Assembly (NCBI GenBank): GCA_002319915.1
Contig: DCFQ01000070.1
Location: 1 to 18,310, forward strand
DNA: 18,310 nt
Source of the DNA: Bacteroidales bacterium UBA1800
Lineage (GTDB): Bacteria; Bacteroidota; Bacteroidia; Bacteroidales; VadinHA17
Reading direction: 5' to 3'
Below, one piece after another: positions 1-7,214 of the stretch. The notes under the pieces were generated by a model that was not told where the DNA came from, searched no databases, and saw only the letters and a list, made by a program, of their open reading frames with translations. The translations under genes were made by a program, and so were the position numbers. Positions within the stretch are counted from its first letter, which is position 1. Each line of letters opens with the position of its first letter.

Positions 1-339
1 GTCGACCTGGCTTGCCCGGTCCGGGAGATAACTCAGATCGCTTATCCATTCCACTCCGGGGATGAGATGGTTCGATTCGAACATGAACCTGTACACACCG
101 CTTCCCTTGGTATATCTCGACACCTCTGTATAGGTATGATCCAGAAACCGCGGGTAAACGCTGGGCTTTCCGTAATTGAAGAACTCGAACAAAGCCCCGT
201 ATTGAAATCCAAGGTTGTTGTCGTAGCTTATGGCCGGGAGGGCGCCCCCAAACCTCCACCCGGTTTTTGCTTCCTTTTCCTGTGCACCAAGAGGTATAAA
301 TAAAAGGAGTATAAAAACAAGAGTAAATGCTTTTTTCAT
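1..339 (-). CDS. BamA/TamA-like outer membrane protein, DUF5982-type N-terminus (3' part missing)
   Basis: The reading frame runs leftward from the ATG at 337-339 to the window edge: 113 codons with no stop, so the gene is cut off by the window and is not a pseudogene. It opens with a signal peptide (MKKAFTLVFILLLFIPLGAQ, residues 1-20). The mature part follows with GWRFGGALPAISYDNNLGFQ, YGALFEFFNYG, TKGSGVYRF and LIPGVEW. From memory, this pattern (G-W-x-F-G-(G)ALPAI-x-YD, LGFQYGAL, TKGSG, LIPG) is the start of Bacteroidota outer-membrane barrels annotated as DUF5982 or surface-antigen/BamA-like proteins. Their role is not settled: membrane protein or lipid handling is usually assumed. The gene is divergent from hutI across a 109-base spacer. 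A TATCTTTA -7-like box lies at 365-372, minus strand, without a convincing -33. The leader just before the ATG (AAACCATAACCT) is shared with ftsK. Confidence 0.72.
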   Translation of the reverse strand, partial: MKKAFTLVFILLLFIPLGAQEKEAKTGWRFGGALPAISYDNNLGFQYGALFEFFNYGKPSVYPRFLDHTYTEVSRYTKGSGVYRFMFESNHLIPGVEWISDLSYLPDRASQVD

Positions 340-448
340 AGGTTATGGTTTTGGTTAACAGCATTAAAGATAAAGAAAAATGGAAATCATGAACTGTTTT
401 TTCGATATTTGCTACCTTAGGGAACTTATAATACGATTAAATACTTAG
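340..448. promoter_or_regulatory. Divergent promoter spacer between the outer membrane gene and hutI
   Basis: This AT-rich spacer must hold promoters for both flanking genes. On the plus strand, TACCTTAG at 413-420 matches the Bacteroidetes -7 consensus TAnnTTTG at 5 of 6 fixed positions and lies 28 bases before the hutI ATG. On the minus strand, TATCTTTA at 365-372 matches 5 of 6. Neither has a good TTTG at the expected 19-21 base distance, so both calls are weak. Confidence 0.3.
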
Positions 449-1702
449 ATGGATCTTCTTATTAAAAATATATCATCCCTTGTCCAGGCGGAAGCGGCTC
501 CCCGTAAATTTGTTAAAGGAGGGGATATGTCTGTGGTTCAGATCATAAACGATGCGTTCATTCTGGTCAGGAAAGGAGTTATCCACGATTTCGGAAAGAT
601 GACGGAGATCAGCCGGACAGGCCCGGGAACCATGGATAAGCCGGCAAAGGTGATCGATGCTGCAGGAAGATTCGTTTTTCCTTCGTTCTGTGATCCGCAC
701 ACTCACCTTGTTTATGCAGGGAGCAGGGAGAGCGAATTTGCCGACAGGATCCGAGGATTATCCTACCTGGAAATAGCCTCACGAGGCGGAGGTATTCTGA
801 ATTCAGCCCGCCGGCTCCATGAAGCCCCTGAGGATGAATTATTTATCCAGGCAATGAAAAGGATTGATGAGATCATTCACCAGGGAACCGGGGCCGTGGA
901 GATCAAAAGCGGGTACGGGCTCAGCACGCTGGATGAGATTAAAATGCTCAGGGTAATAAAGAGGATCAGGGAAAACTCACATGTCGGGGTCAAAGCGACT
1001 TTTCTCGGCGCCCATGCTGTCCCGGTTGAATTCAGGGACGACCGAAACAGATATATCGATATGATCATCAATGAGATGATCCCGATAGTGGCTTCAGAGG
1101 AACTGGCAGAATTTGTGGATGTCTTCTGTGATGACGGGTTCTTCAGCGTGGAGGAGACTGAGCGCATACTGATGGCCGGTCTGAAGTACGGCCTGATCCC
1201 GAAAATACATGCCAATGAGATGGGCTTTTCGGGAGGTATACAGACAGGAGTCAAATATGGCGCCCTTTCCGTCGATCACCTCGAATACACAGGGGATGAG
1301 GAGATTGAGGCCCTTCTCGGTTCAGGGACCATTCCAACTCTTCTCCCGGGAGCCGCCCTCTTCCTCGGGCTCCCACTTTCACCGGCAAGGAAGATGATCG
1401 ATGCAGGTCTGCCTGTCGCCCTCGCTTCCGATTTTAACCCCGGTTCATCACCGACAGGCAATATGAAGCTGATCATGTCGCTCGGATGCATACTTCTTAA
1501 GATGCTGCCCGAAGAAGCATTGAACGCGGTCACGATAAATGCTGCCGCCGCCATGGGAATTTCAGACACGCACGGATCGGTTGCAAGGGGCAAGGTTGCA
1601 AACCTCTTCATCACGAAGCCGCTGCCGTCGCTTGCTTATTTCCCGTACGCATACGGAAGTGATTTGATTGAAACAGTAATTCTAAAAGGAAAGATTATAT
1701 AA
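449..1702 (+). CDS. hutI: Imidazolonepropionase
   Basis: HutI hydrolyses 4-imidazolone-5-propanoate to N-formimino-L-glutamate, the third step of histidine degradation, in the cytoplasm. The 417 residues match the usual length of about 400-420. Family marks visible are the DPHTH metal-binding motif (82-86), SRESEF just after it, SRGGGI, the zinc-ligand His in KIHANEM (H254), SVDHLEY, and ASDFNPGSSPTGN with the catalytic or metal Asp at 328. The C-terminal GKVANLFI strand closes the amidohydrolase composite domain. I prefer the ATG at 449 because LLIKNISSLV matches the N-terminal beta strand of HutI homologues. An in-frame ATG at 527 is preceded by a purine-rich AAAGGAGGGG but would delete that strand. 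The formimidoyltransferase gene that uses its product follows 105 bases downstream on the same strand. hutH and hutU are not in the window. Confidence 0.97.
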   Translation: MDLLIKNISSLVQAEAAPRKFVKGGDMSVVQIINDAFILVRKGVIHDFGKMTEISRTGPGTMDKPAKVIDAAGRFVFPSFCDPHTHLVYAGSRESEFADRIRGLSYLEIASRGGGILNSARRLHEAPEDELFIQAMKRIDEIIHQGTGAVEIKSGYGLSTLDEIKMLRVIKRIRENSHVGVKATFLGAHAVPVEFRDDRNRYIDMIINEMIPIVASEELAEFVDVFCDDGFFSVEETERILMAGLKYGLIPKIHANEMGFSGGIQTGVKYGALSVDHLEYTGDEEIEALLGSGTIPTLLPGAALFLGLPLSPARKMIDAGLPVALASDFNPGSSPTGNMKLIMSLGCILLKMLPEEALNAVTINAAAAMGISDTHGSVARGKVANLFITKPLPSLAYFPYAYGSDLIETVILKGKII

Positions 1703-1788
1703 CTCTGTGATTCTCTGTGCCTCAGCAGTGCAACTCAGTGCAAGTTTTTAAATCAGTTTCACAGAGGGCACAGAGGAGACACTGAGAA
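1703..1788. repeat. CTCTGTG-rich imperfect inverted-repeat element
   Basis: The left half repeats CTCTGTG at 1703 and 1713 and (C)AGTGCAA at about 1725 and 1736. The right half carries the complements CACAGAG (1760-1766 and 1769-1775) and CACTGAG. CTCTGTGCC (1713-1721) pairs perfectly with GGCACAGAG (1767-1775). The element fills almost the whole hutI-ftcD spacer and starts at the base after the hutI stop. It encodes nothing recognisable. It resembles miniature, non-coding, dispersed repeats of environmental Bacteroidota. It could form a hairpin in RNA and reduce read-through, but there is no U-tract as in a standard terminator. Confidence 0.6.
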
Positions 1789-1807
1789 ATACATCCCAAT
1801 ACTAATT

Positions 1808-3511
1808 ATGGAAAAGAAGATCATAGAATGCGTCCCCAATTTCAGCGAGGGACGCAACATGGAAATCATAAAGCGGATCACGGATTCTGTAGAGAGTGTC
1901 GACGGTGTAAAGCTTCTCGATGTGGATCCCGGGAAGGATACCAACCGCACCGTCGTGACATTTGTCGGTGAACCTGAAGCGGTTTGCGAAGCTGCTTTCA
2001 GGGCTGCAAAAATGGCTGCTGAGCTGATAGATATGACAAAGCATCACGGGGAGCATCCCAGGATGGGAGCCACAGATGTTTGCCCGCTGGTCCCGGTGTC
2101 CGGCATTACAATGGAAGAAACGGCCGGGTATGCCAGGAAGCTTGGCAAAAGGATTGGTGAAGAACTGGGAATCCCTGTCTACTGCTACGAAAACGCAGCA
2201 TTCGAGGAGAAAAGGAGAAATCTTGCCAGCTGCCGGTCAGGTGAATATGAAGGCCTCCCGAAGAAGCTTTCTGATCCCACATGGCAGCCTGACTTCGGTC
2301 CTGCACGGTTCAATGAACGATCAGGGGCAACCGCAGTGGGGGCAAGGGATTTCCTGGTCGCGTTCAATGTTAATCTCAACACAACTTCCGTCAGGAGGGC
2401 AAATGCCATCGCTTACGATGTGAGGGAAAAGGGAAGGCCCAAAAGGGAAGGGGACCCGGTGTACGGAAAGATCATCAGGGACAGTAACGGGGAGCCGGTG
2501 ATGGAGCCGGGTTCACTGAAAGCTGTAAAGGCGATAGGATGGTTCATCAAGGAGTACGGAATTGCCCAGATATCAATGAACCTCACAAATATATCCGTGA
2601 CACCGGTCCATACCGCCTTCGATGAAGTGTGCCGGAAGGCTGAATCCAGAGGTGTCAGGGTGACCGGCTCAGAGCTGGTGGGCCTCATTCCGCTTAAGGC
2701 GATGCTGGATGCGGGGAGATATTTTCTTGAGAAGCAGCAGAGATCGGCAGGCGTCTCAGACGAAGAACTTGTCAGGATCGCTGTCAGGTCTATGGGCCTC
2801 AGCGATATCCATGAATTCAGGCCTGAAGAAAAAATAATCGAATATGTAATGAGCGGCGACAACAATGAGTTGCTTACAAGGATGACCCTTAAGGCATTTA
2901 TGAACGAAACGGCCTCTGAATCACCGGCACCGGGAGGGGGATCTGTTTCTGCATATATCGGTGCACTTGGCGTCGCACTTGGCACCATGGTAGCCAACCT
3001 GTCGAGCCATAAACGCGGCTGGGACTCGAGATGGAAAGAGTTTTCGGAATGGGCTGAGAAGGGGAAAGCGCTCCAGGAAAAGCTTCTGATGATGGTCGAT
3101 GAGGATACCGAAGCTTTCAACAGGATAATCTCTGCCTTGGCACTGCCGAAAAAGACGGAGGCCGAGGCAGCTGCAAGGCAGGACGCAATCAGGGAAGCCA
3201 CTAAATATGCTATTATTGTTCCCTTCACCGTCATGGAAACCGCCCTAAAGGGTTTTGAAGTCATACGGGAAATGGTTGAGAAGGGAAATCCAAACTCAGT
3301 GACAGATGCTGCAGTCGGGGCTCTTGCCGTTGGGACCTGCGTCAGGGGTGCTTACCTGAATATCAGGATAAATGCATCGTCTCTCGATGACAGGGAATTT
3401 GTTGAAGATATCCTTAACAGATCAGCAGGGATTGCAGATGAGGCTAAGCTGAAGGAAGATCAGGTCATTAAAATTGTGGAGGACATCCTCAGCAAAAACT
3501 CCCGAAAATAA
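1808..3511 (+). CDS. ftcD: Bifunctional glutamate formimidoyltransferase / formimidoyl-THF cyclodeaminase
   Basis: The N-terminal half moves the formimino group from formiminoglutamate to tetrahydrofolate, releasing glutamate. The C-terminal half deaminates formimidoyl-THF to 5,10-methenyl-THF and ammonia. The 567 residues are close to the fused vertebrate FTCD (about 541). The formimidoyltransferase N-subdomain starts IIECVPNFSEGRN and holds the conserved stretch HHGEHPRMGATD (79-90), with the catalytic His candidate at 83. The C-subdomain runs to about residue 330, with ISMNLTNISVTPVH inside. A short link (about 330-350) leads to the cyclodeaminase domain (about 352-560), marked by SPAPGGGS (372-379) and AALGVALG-like helices. 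It is the last step of the pathway begun by hutI upstream and probably uses the same promoter. Many bacteria encode the two activities separately, so the fusion is worth noting. Confidence 0.95.
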   Translation: MEKKIIECVPNFSEGRNMEIIKRITDSVESVDGVKLLDVDPGKDTNRTVVTFVGEPEAVCEAAFRAAKMAAELIDMTKHHGEHPRMGATDVCPLVPVSGITMEETAGYARKLGKRIGEELGIPVYCYENAAFEEKRRNLASCRSGEYEGLPKKLSDPTWQPDFGPARFNERSGATAVGARDFLVAFNVNLNTTSVRRANAIAYDVREKGRPKREGDPVYGKIIRDSNGEPVMEPGSLKAVKAIGWFIKEYGIAQISMNLTNISVTPVHTAFDEVCRKAESRGVRVTGSELVGLIPLKAMLDAGRYFLEKQQRSAGVSDEELVRIAVRSMGLSDIHEFRPEEKIIEYVMSGDNNELLTRMTLKAFMNETASESPAPGGGSVSAYIGALGVALGTMVANLSSHKRGWDSRWKEFSEWAEKGKALQEKLLMMVDEDTEAFNRIISALALPKKTEAEAAARQDAIREATKYAIIVPFTVMETALKGFEVIREMVEKGNPNSVTDAAVGALAVGTCVRGAYLNIRINASSLDDREFVEDILNRSAGIADEAKLKEDQVIKIVEDILSKNSRK

Positions 3512-3603
3512 TACTGCTTACTGACGTAAAACTCCTACAGAAAAGACCGGAACCCCAGATGCCGGAGGCAACCAGGTCAAATGTCCATGGTCACATCCAT
3601 GGT

Positions 3604-3719
3604 AAAAGTCCTTTGTATACCTTTGTGACAACCTTTGTGCGCCTTGGTGGTAAAAACTAATTATTTGAAACACAAAGGATCACTAGGGACTACACAAAGT
3701 CGCACAAAGAGCGGTTTTC
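3604..3719. repeat. CTTTGTG/CACAAAG inverted-repeat element
   Basis: The left half has three CCTTTGT units (3610, 3620 and 3632 starts) followed by CCTTGGTGGTAAAAAC. The right half carries CACAAAGG, CACAAAG (3693-3699) and CGCACAAAGAGCGGTTTTC. CTTTGTGCG (3633-3641) pairs exactly with CGCACAAAG (3701-3709), and CTTTGTG (3621-3627) pairs with CACAAAG (3693-3699). The architecture is the same as the CTCTGTG element after hutI but with a different word. It is non-coding and of unknown function, and looks like a member of a dispersed intergenic repeat family. Confidence 0.6.
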
Positions 3720-3759
3720 TATTTAAGTTACTAATAGAGATTAGTCAAGAAGTTATAGT

Positions 3760-3820
3760 GCAAAACCTTTGCGCTCTTTGCATCCGATAGCTAAAGACTC
3801 CGCGTTCTTTGCGGTTAAAA
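3760..3820. repeat. CTTTGCG-type repeat, partial relative of the neighbouring element
   Basis: CCTTTGCGCTCTTTGC near the left end and GCGTTCTTTGCGGTTAAAA near the right end form direct repeats of the word CTTTGC(G). GCGGTTAAAA resembles GGTGGTAAAA in the element just upstream. There is no clear inverted partner, so it may be a half copy. The rest of the 3512-4081 spacer has two direct copies of TCCATGGT near 3585-3602 and a duplicated GCCGACC near 3860, and no ORF or RNA gene that I can recognise. Confidence 0.45.
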
Positions 3821-3963
3821 GCAATCATACCTGCAGCCCTGTTAAGATTAAAGTGTGCCGACCGCCGACCATCAGACTAGCCTGCCCTGCCCCCTGTTCC
3901 ATGCTTAATAATTTAAAGTAAATGCATCGGGGAATGATCCGATTCTAATGTTTTCGCTGCTAA

Positions 3964-3982
3964 AAGTGTACTTTATACACTT
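3964..3982. promoter_or_regulatory. Short dyad upstream of the susC promoter
   Basis: AAGTGTA (3964-3970) and TACACTT (3976-3982) form a perfect 7-base inverted repeat with a 5-base centre. It lies about 40 bases upstream of the putative -33 box of susC, a plausible position for an activator site. No regulator gene is adjacent, and a dyad of this size can occur by chance. Confidence 0.25.
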
Positions 3983-4018
3983 ATTGTTAAGCAATGTTAA
4001 AAAAACTTAATCATGATC

Positions 4019-4049
4019 TTTGTCATTGTAATTAATTCTTATAAATTAG
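4019..4049 (+). promoter_or_regulatory. Bacteroidetes-type promoter for susC/susD
   Basis: TTTG at 4019-4022 is followed after exactly 19 bases by TAAATTAG at 4042-4049. The primary sigma consensus of Bacteroidetes is TTTG-N19-TAnnTTTG, so one fixed base in the -7 box differs. The predicted start of transcription near 4056 would leave a leader of about 26 bases. No Shine-Dalgarno sequence is present before the ATG, as is normal in this phylum. Confidence 0.5.
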
Positions 4050-4081
4050 CCTTTCTTTTACTAACCTAAACTAGATCGTTT

Positions 4082-7000
4082 ATGAAAAAAATCCTGTTGA
4101 TTTTTTCGCTCTTGCTTTTGACATGCACCTATGTCATGAGCCAGACAGTGCAGATTACGGGTACTGTCACCAGCTCGGAAGACGGGCTGGCATTACCCGG
4201 AGTCAATGTTACCGTCAAGGGAACAACTATCGGGGCCATAACTACGGCTGAAGGCAAGTATTTCCTGTCTGCTCCTGCCAAGGCCCAGACCCTTGTTTTC
4301 AGCTTTATCGGGTTCAGGACAACCGAGGTTCCGATCGGCGGTAGGACCAAAGTAGACGCTGTTCTTACCCAGGACACCTACAATGTGGAGGAAGTCGTGG
4401 TAGTTGCCTATGGCACACAGCAGAAACGCGACGTTACCGGCTCGGTAGCATCTGTTAAAGGAGATGCCATACGGACCGTCCCCGTTCAGAGCTTTGACCA
4501 GGCGCTTCAGGGAAAAGCTGCCGGTGTATCCATAACTCTGCCAAACGGGGTTCTGAACAATCCTCCGGTCATCAGGATCAGGGGCTACAACTCAATATCC
4601 GGCAGTTCATCTCCCCTTATCGTAGTAGACGGAGTCCCGATAGCTTCGGGTAACTTCGGCGGAACGGCTGCTGCCAACGCCCTTTCGGATATTAACCCTT
4701 CCGATATCGCTTCAATGGACATCCTTAAGGATGCATCGGCAACCGCCCTCTATGGCTCGCGTGCAGCAAACGGTGTCATCCTGATAACGACCAAGCACGG
4801 CTCAGGCGGCAAGACAAAGGTTACCTATGACGGCTATGTAGGTTTTACGGAGCCTACCCATATATTTAAGGTAATGGATGCTGCCCAGTATATTGAGGAA
4901 AAGAACGCAGCACGCGTCAACTACCTTGGTGAGTCAGCAGCAAAGATCGTCCAGCTTACGGATGCCAATGGAAAACCCATCGACACAAACTGGGCTGACC
5001 ATATTTACCATAAGGGATTCCAGCAGAACCATACCGTTACGATTTCCGGTGCAACTCCGAGCACAAGCTACTACCTCTCGGTCGGCTATTCCGATCAGCA
5101 GGGTATGGTCAAGACCAATACCTTTTCAAGAAAGAATGCCAGGCTGAACATTGACCATAATGTCACCAGCTTCCTCAAGATAGGGGCTAATATCGGCTAT
5201 ACCAACGGTTACAGCAGATCACCGCAAGTAGGTGCCGACTATGCCACAGCCGCATCGGCACGTCTTGCATTTGTTCTGCCGCCGGTCCTCCCGGTCTATA
5301 ACAATGACGGAACACTTAATATTGCAGGTGCCGGTATCGGCGGCCAGGGTGAACCTTTCGGGAACCTTGGCTATCCCAACCCGGATGTGGTTCTTAAGGA
5401 GAATAAGTTCACCACGGAAACCGACAGGCTCCTTACAACTCTCTATGCCACCGTAACCCTGTTTAAAGGCATGGAACTCAGGACCCAGTACGGTATCGAC
5501 AACCTGACATCGGAACAGATGTGGTACCTTAGCCCGATCAACGGCGACGGTCAGGGTTCAAACGGGGATGCCGGTGCCTCCAACAGGAAATTCCGCAGAT
5601 GGAACTGGTCAAACACCGCCAGTTATACAAAGTCGATCGCTGAAACTTACAATATCGGCCTTCTTGCAGGTGTTGAGGAGCAGAGGACAGTCGACAACTC
5701 ATGGTCGGGTGAAAAATACAATGTCAACGACCCGTTCTTCAAAACCTACCAGGGCTCATGGACAAACGTCTATATGGGCGGTGGCGGAATGGGAGAGAAC
5801 TACTACATCTCCTACTTCGGCCGTGCCAGCTTCAACTACAGCAGGAAGTACTTCCTTGAAGGAAGCGTTCGCCGTGACGGATTTTCCGGGCTCTCCACCG
5901 GCAAAAAATTTGGGACCTTCTGGGGTGCATCCGCAATGTGGGATCTCTCAAAAGAGGAGTTTATCTCAAATGCCATCGGCAACATCTTCTCGGATATGAG
6001 GCTGAAGGCAAGCTACGGCCGCGTTGGGAATATCTCGGCTGTCGGTGACTTCAGTTCTCTTTTCCTCTATGGATCTGGGCTCTACGCCACAGTTCCGACT
6101 CTTGCATTCACACAGGCAGGAAATGCTGACCTTAAATGGGAAACAAGTGACAAATACGATGCAGGTATCAGCTTCAGTCTTTTCAAAGACAGGATACAGA
6201 CACAGTTGAACTATTATTACAATAATATCAACGGACTGGTACTTTCTGTTCCGCAGTCACCATCGAAGGGTATCCCGGGTAGCTCCATCCCGGCCAACGT
6301 AGGTTCAATGTACAATACCGGGGCTGAGATTTCAATCACCTCGTTCAACATTGCAAAACCAAACTTCTCATGGACAACCACCCTGAACCTGAGCACGCTG
6401 AAGAACAAGGTCACTGCCCTGGCTCCCGGTGTTGATGAGATACTCGGTTACACCGGAGGTCTCGAAATATCGAACAAGACGGTTGTTGGCCAGCCGGTAG
6501 GAGGATTATATGTCGTTGAGACACGCGGTGTTGATCCGCAGACCGGAAGAAGAATATTCGTTAACAAGGCAGGGAAAGAGGTTGAATTCTATTATGAGAA
6601 CTCAGGATCAGCAAGATGGCAGTACAAGGATGAATCGGGAGTAGCTCCCGCAATCACCCAGTCATCCGACGGCAAGATAATGGGTTCGGGAATTCCGAAA
6701 GTATTCGGAGGTCTCGACAATAATCTGACATACAAGAATTTAGACTTTTCAATCAACCTGACCTACGCTTTCGGGTTTGATATCTATAACGGAACAAAGG
6801 CCGGTCTCAGAGACCAGAGGTGGTGGAACAACTCGGCAGAAGTGGCCGAAACCTACTGGAAACAGCCGGGCGACGTTACCGATATCGCAAAACCATTCTG
6901 GGGTGACAACATCTCCAACGGGCACAACTCGCTTCCTCAGTCATCACTCGTTGAGAAAGGCGATTATGTCAAGATAAGGAACATATCCCTGGGGTACGTT

Positions 7001-7201
7001 ATCAGAAAGCTTCCCTCAATAACAGGTATCGAAAGCATCAGGGTTTACGTCCAGGCATTCAACCTGCATACATTCACAAAGTATTCCGGGTCAGATCCTG
7101 AGATCTCAAGTAACGGCGACAGCAACGTTTCACCGGGTGTTGACAGGAACTCTGCTCCGCAGGCAAGAACATATACTCTTGGAGTAAACATCAACTTTTA
7201 A
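4082..7201 (+). CDS. SusC/RagA family TonB-linked outer membrane transporter
   Basis: This is a TonB-dependent barrel that imports large nutrients with its lid lipoprotein, encoded next door. The 1039 residues are a normal SusC length. A signal peptide (1-20, cut near VMS/QTVQ) is followed by a carboxypeptidase-regulatory-like domain (about 24-98, from ITGTVTSSEDG to VLTQDTY). Next comes the SusC signature EEVVVVAYGTQ (103-113) and a plug domain (about 116-240) with IRIRGYNS, PLIVVDGVP, ILKDASATALYGSRAANGV and ITTKHG. The rest is a beta barrel ending in a terminal strand with final Phe (YTLGVNINF). The susD partner follows after 13 bases. The substrate cannot be read from the sequence: no glycosidase, sulfatase or peptidase lies in the operon, and the nearest metabolic genes are for histidine breakdown. 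There is no N-terminal STN domain, so anti-sigma signalling is not suggested. Confidence 0.97.
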   Translation: MKKILLIFSLLLLTCTYVMSQTVQITGTVTSSEDGLALPGVNVTVKGTTIGAITTAEGKYFLSAPAKAQTLVFSFIGFRTTEVPIGGRTKVDAVLTQDTYNVEEVVVVAYGTQQKRDVTGSVASVKGDAIRTVPVQSFDQALQGKAAGVSITLPNGVLNNPPVIRIRGYNSISGSSSPLIVVDGVPIASGNFGGTAAANALSDINPSDIASMDILKDASATALYGSRAANGVILITTKHGSGGKTKVTYDGYVGFTEPTHIFKVMDAAQYIEEKNAARVNYLGESAAKIVQLTDANGKPIDTNWADHIYHKGFQQNHTVTISGATPSTSYYLSVGYSDQQGMVKTNTFSRKNARLNIDHNVTSFLKIGANIGYTNGYSRSPQVGADYATAASARLAFVLPPVLPVYNNDGTLNIAGAGIGGQGEPFGNLGYPNPDVVLKENKFTTETDRLLTTLYATVTLFKGMELRTQYGIDNLTSEQMWYLSPINGDGQGSNGDAGASNRKFRRWNWSNTASYTKSIAETYNIGLLAGVEEQRTVDNSWSGEKYNVNDPFFKTYQGSWTNVYMGGGGMGENYYISYFGRASFNYSRKYFLEGSVRRDGFSGLSTGKKFGTFWGASAMWDLSKEEFISNAIGNIFSDMRLKASYGRVGNISAVGDFSSLFLYGSGLYATVPTLAFTQAGNADLKWETSDKYDAGISFSLFKDRIQTQLNYYYNNINGLVLSVPQSPSKGIPGSSIPANVGSMYNTGAEISITSFNIAKPNFSWTTTLNLSTLKNKVTALAPGVDEILGYTGGLEISNKTVVGQPVGGLYVVETRGVDPQTGRRIFVNKAGKEVEFYYENSGSARWQYKDESGVAPAITQSSDGKIMGSGIPKVFGGLDNNLTYKNLDFSINLTYAFGFDIYNGTKAGLRDQRWWNNSAEVAETYWKQPGDVTDIAKPFWGDNISNGHNSLPQSSLVEKGDYVKIRNISLGYVIRKLPSITGIESIRVYVQAFNLHTFTKYSGSDPEISSNGDSNVSPGVDRNSAPQARTYTLGVNINF

Positions 7202-7214
7202 TTAAAAAATCGAA

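Noticed and set aside
67..303. 78-codon plus-strand frame at the left edge
   Set aside because: It is antisense to the outer membrane protein gene, whose minus-strand frame has a signal peptide and family motifs.
527..1702. Alternative hutI start at ATG 527, preceded by a Shine-Dalgarno-like AAAGGAGGGG
   Set aside because: It would delete the N-terminal strand LLIKNISSLV that matches HutI homologues, and Bacteroidota rarely rely on Shine-Dalgarno sequences.
1703..1807. Possible CRISPR or tRNA in the repeat-rich spacer after hutI
   Set aside because: The repeats are short, imperfect and inverted, not evenly spaced direct repeats with spacers, and there is no cloverleaf.
2413..3264. 283-codon open frame on the minus strand inside ftcD
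   Set aside because: It lies wholly within a clear ftcD gene and has low-complexity Ser/Leu/Ile-rich translation typical of antisense frames, with no domain pattern.
4051..4055. Alternative susC -7 box in TAGCCTTTC (from 4047)
   Set aside because: Its internal spacing is off by one base and it lies 24 bases from the TTTG, whereas TAAATTAG lies exactly 19 bases away.
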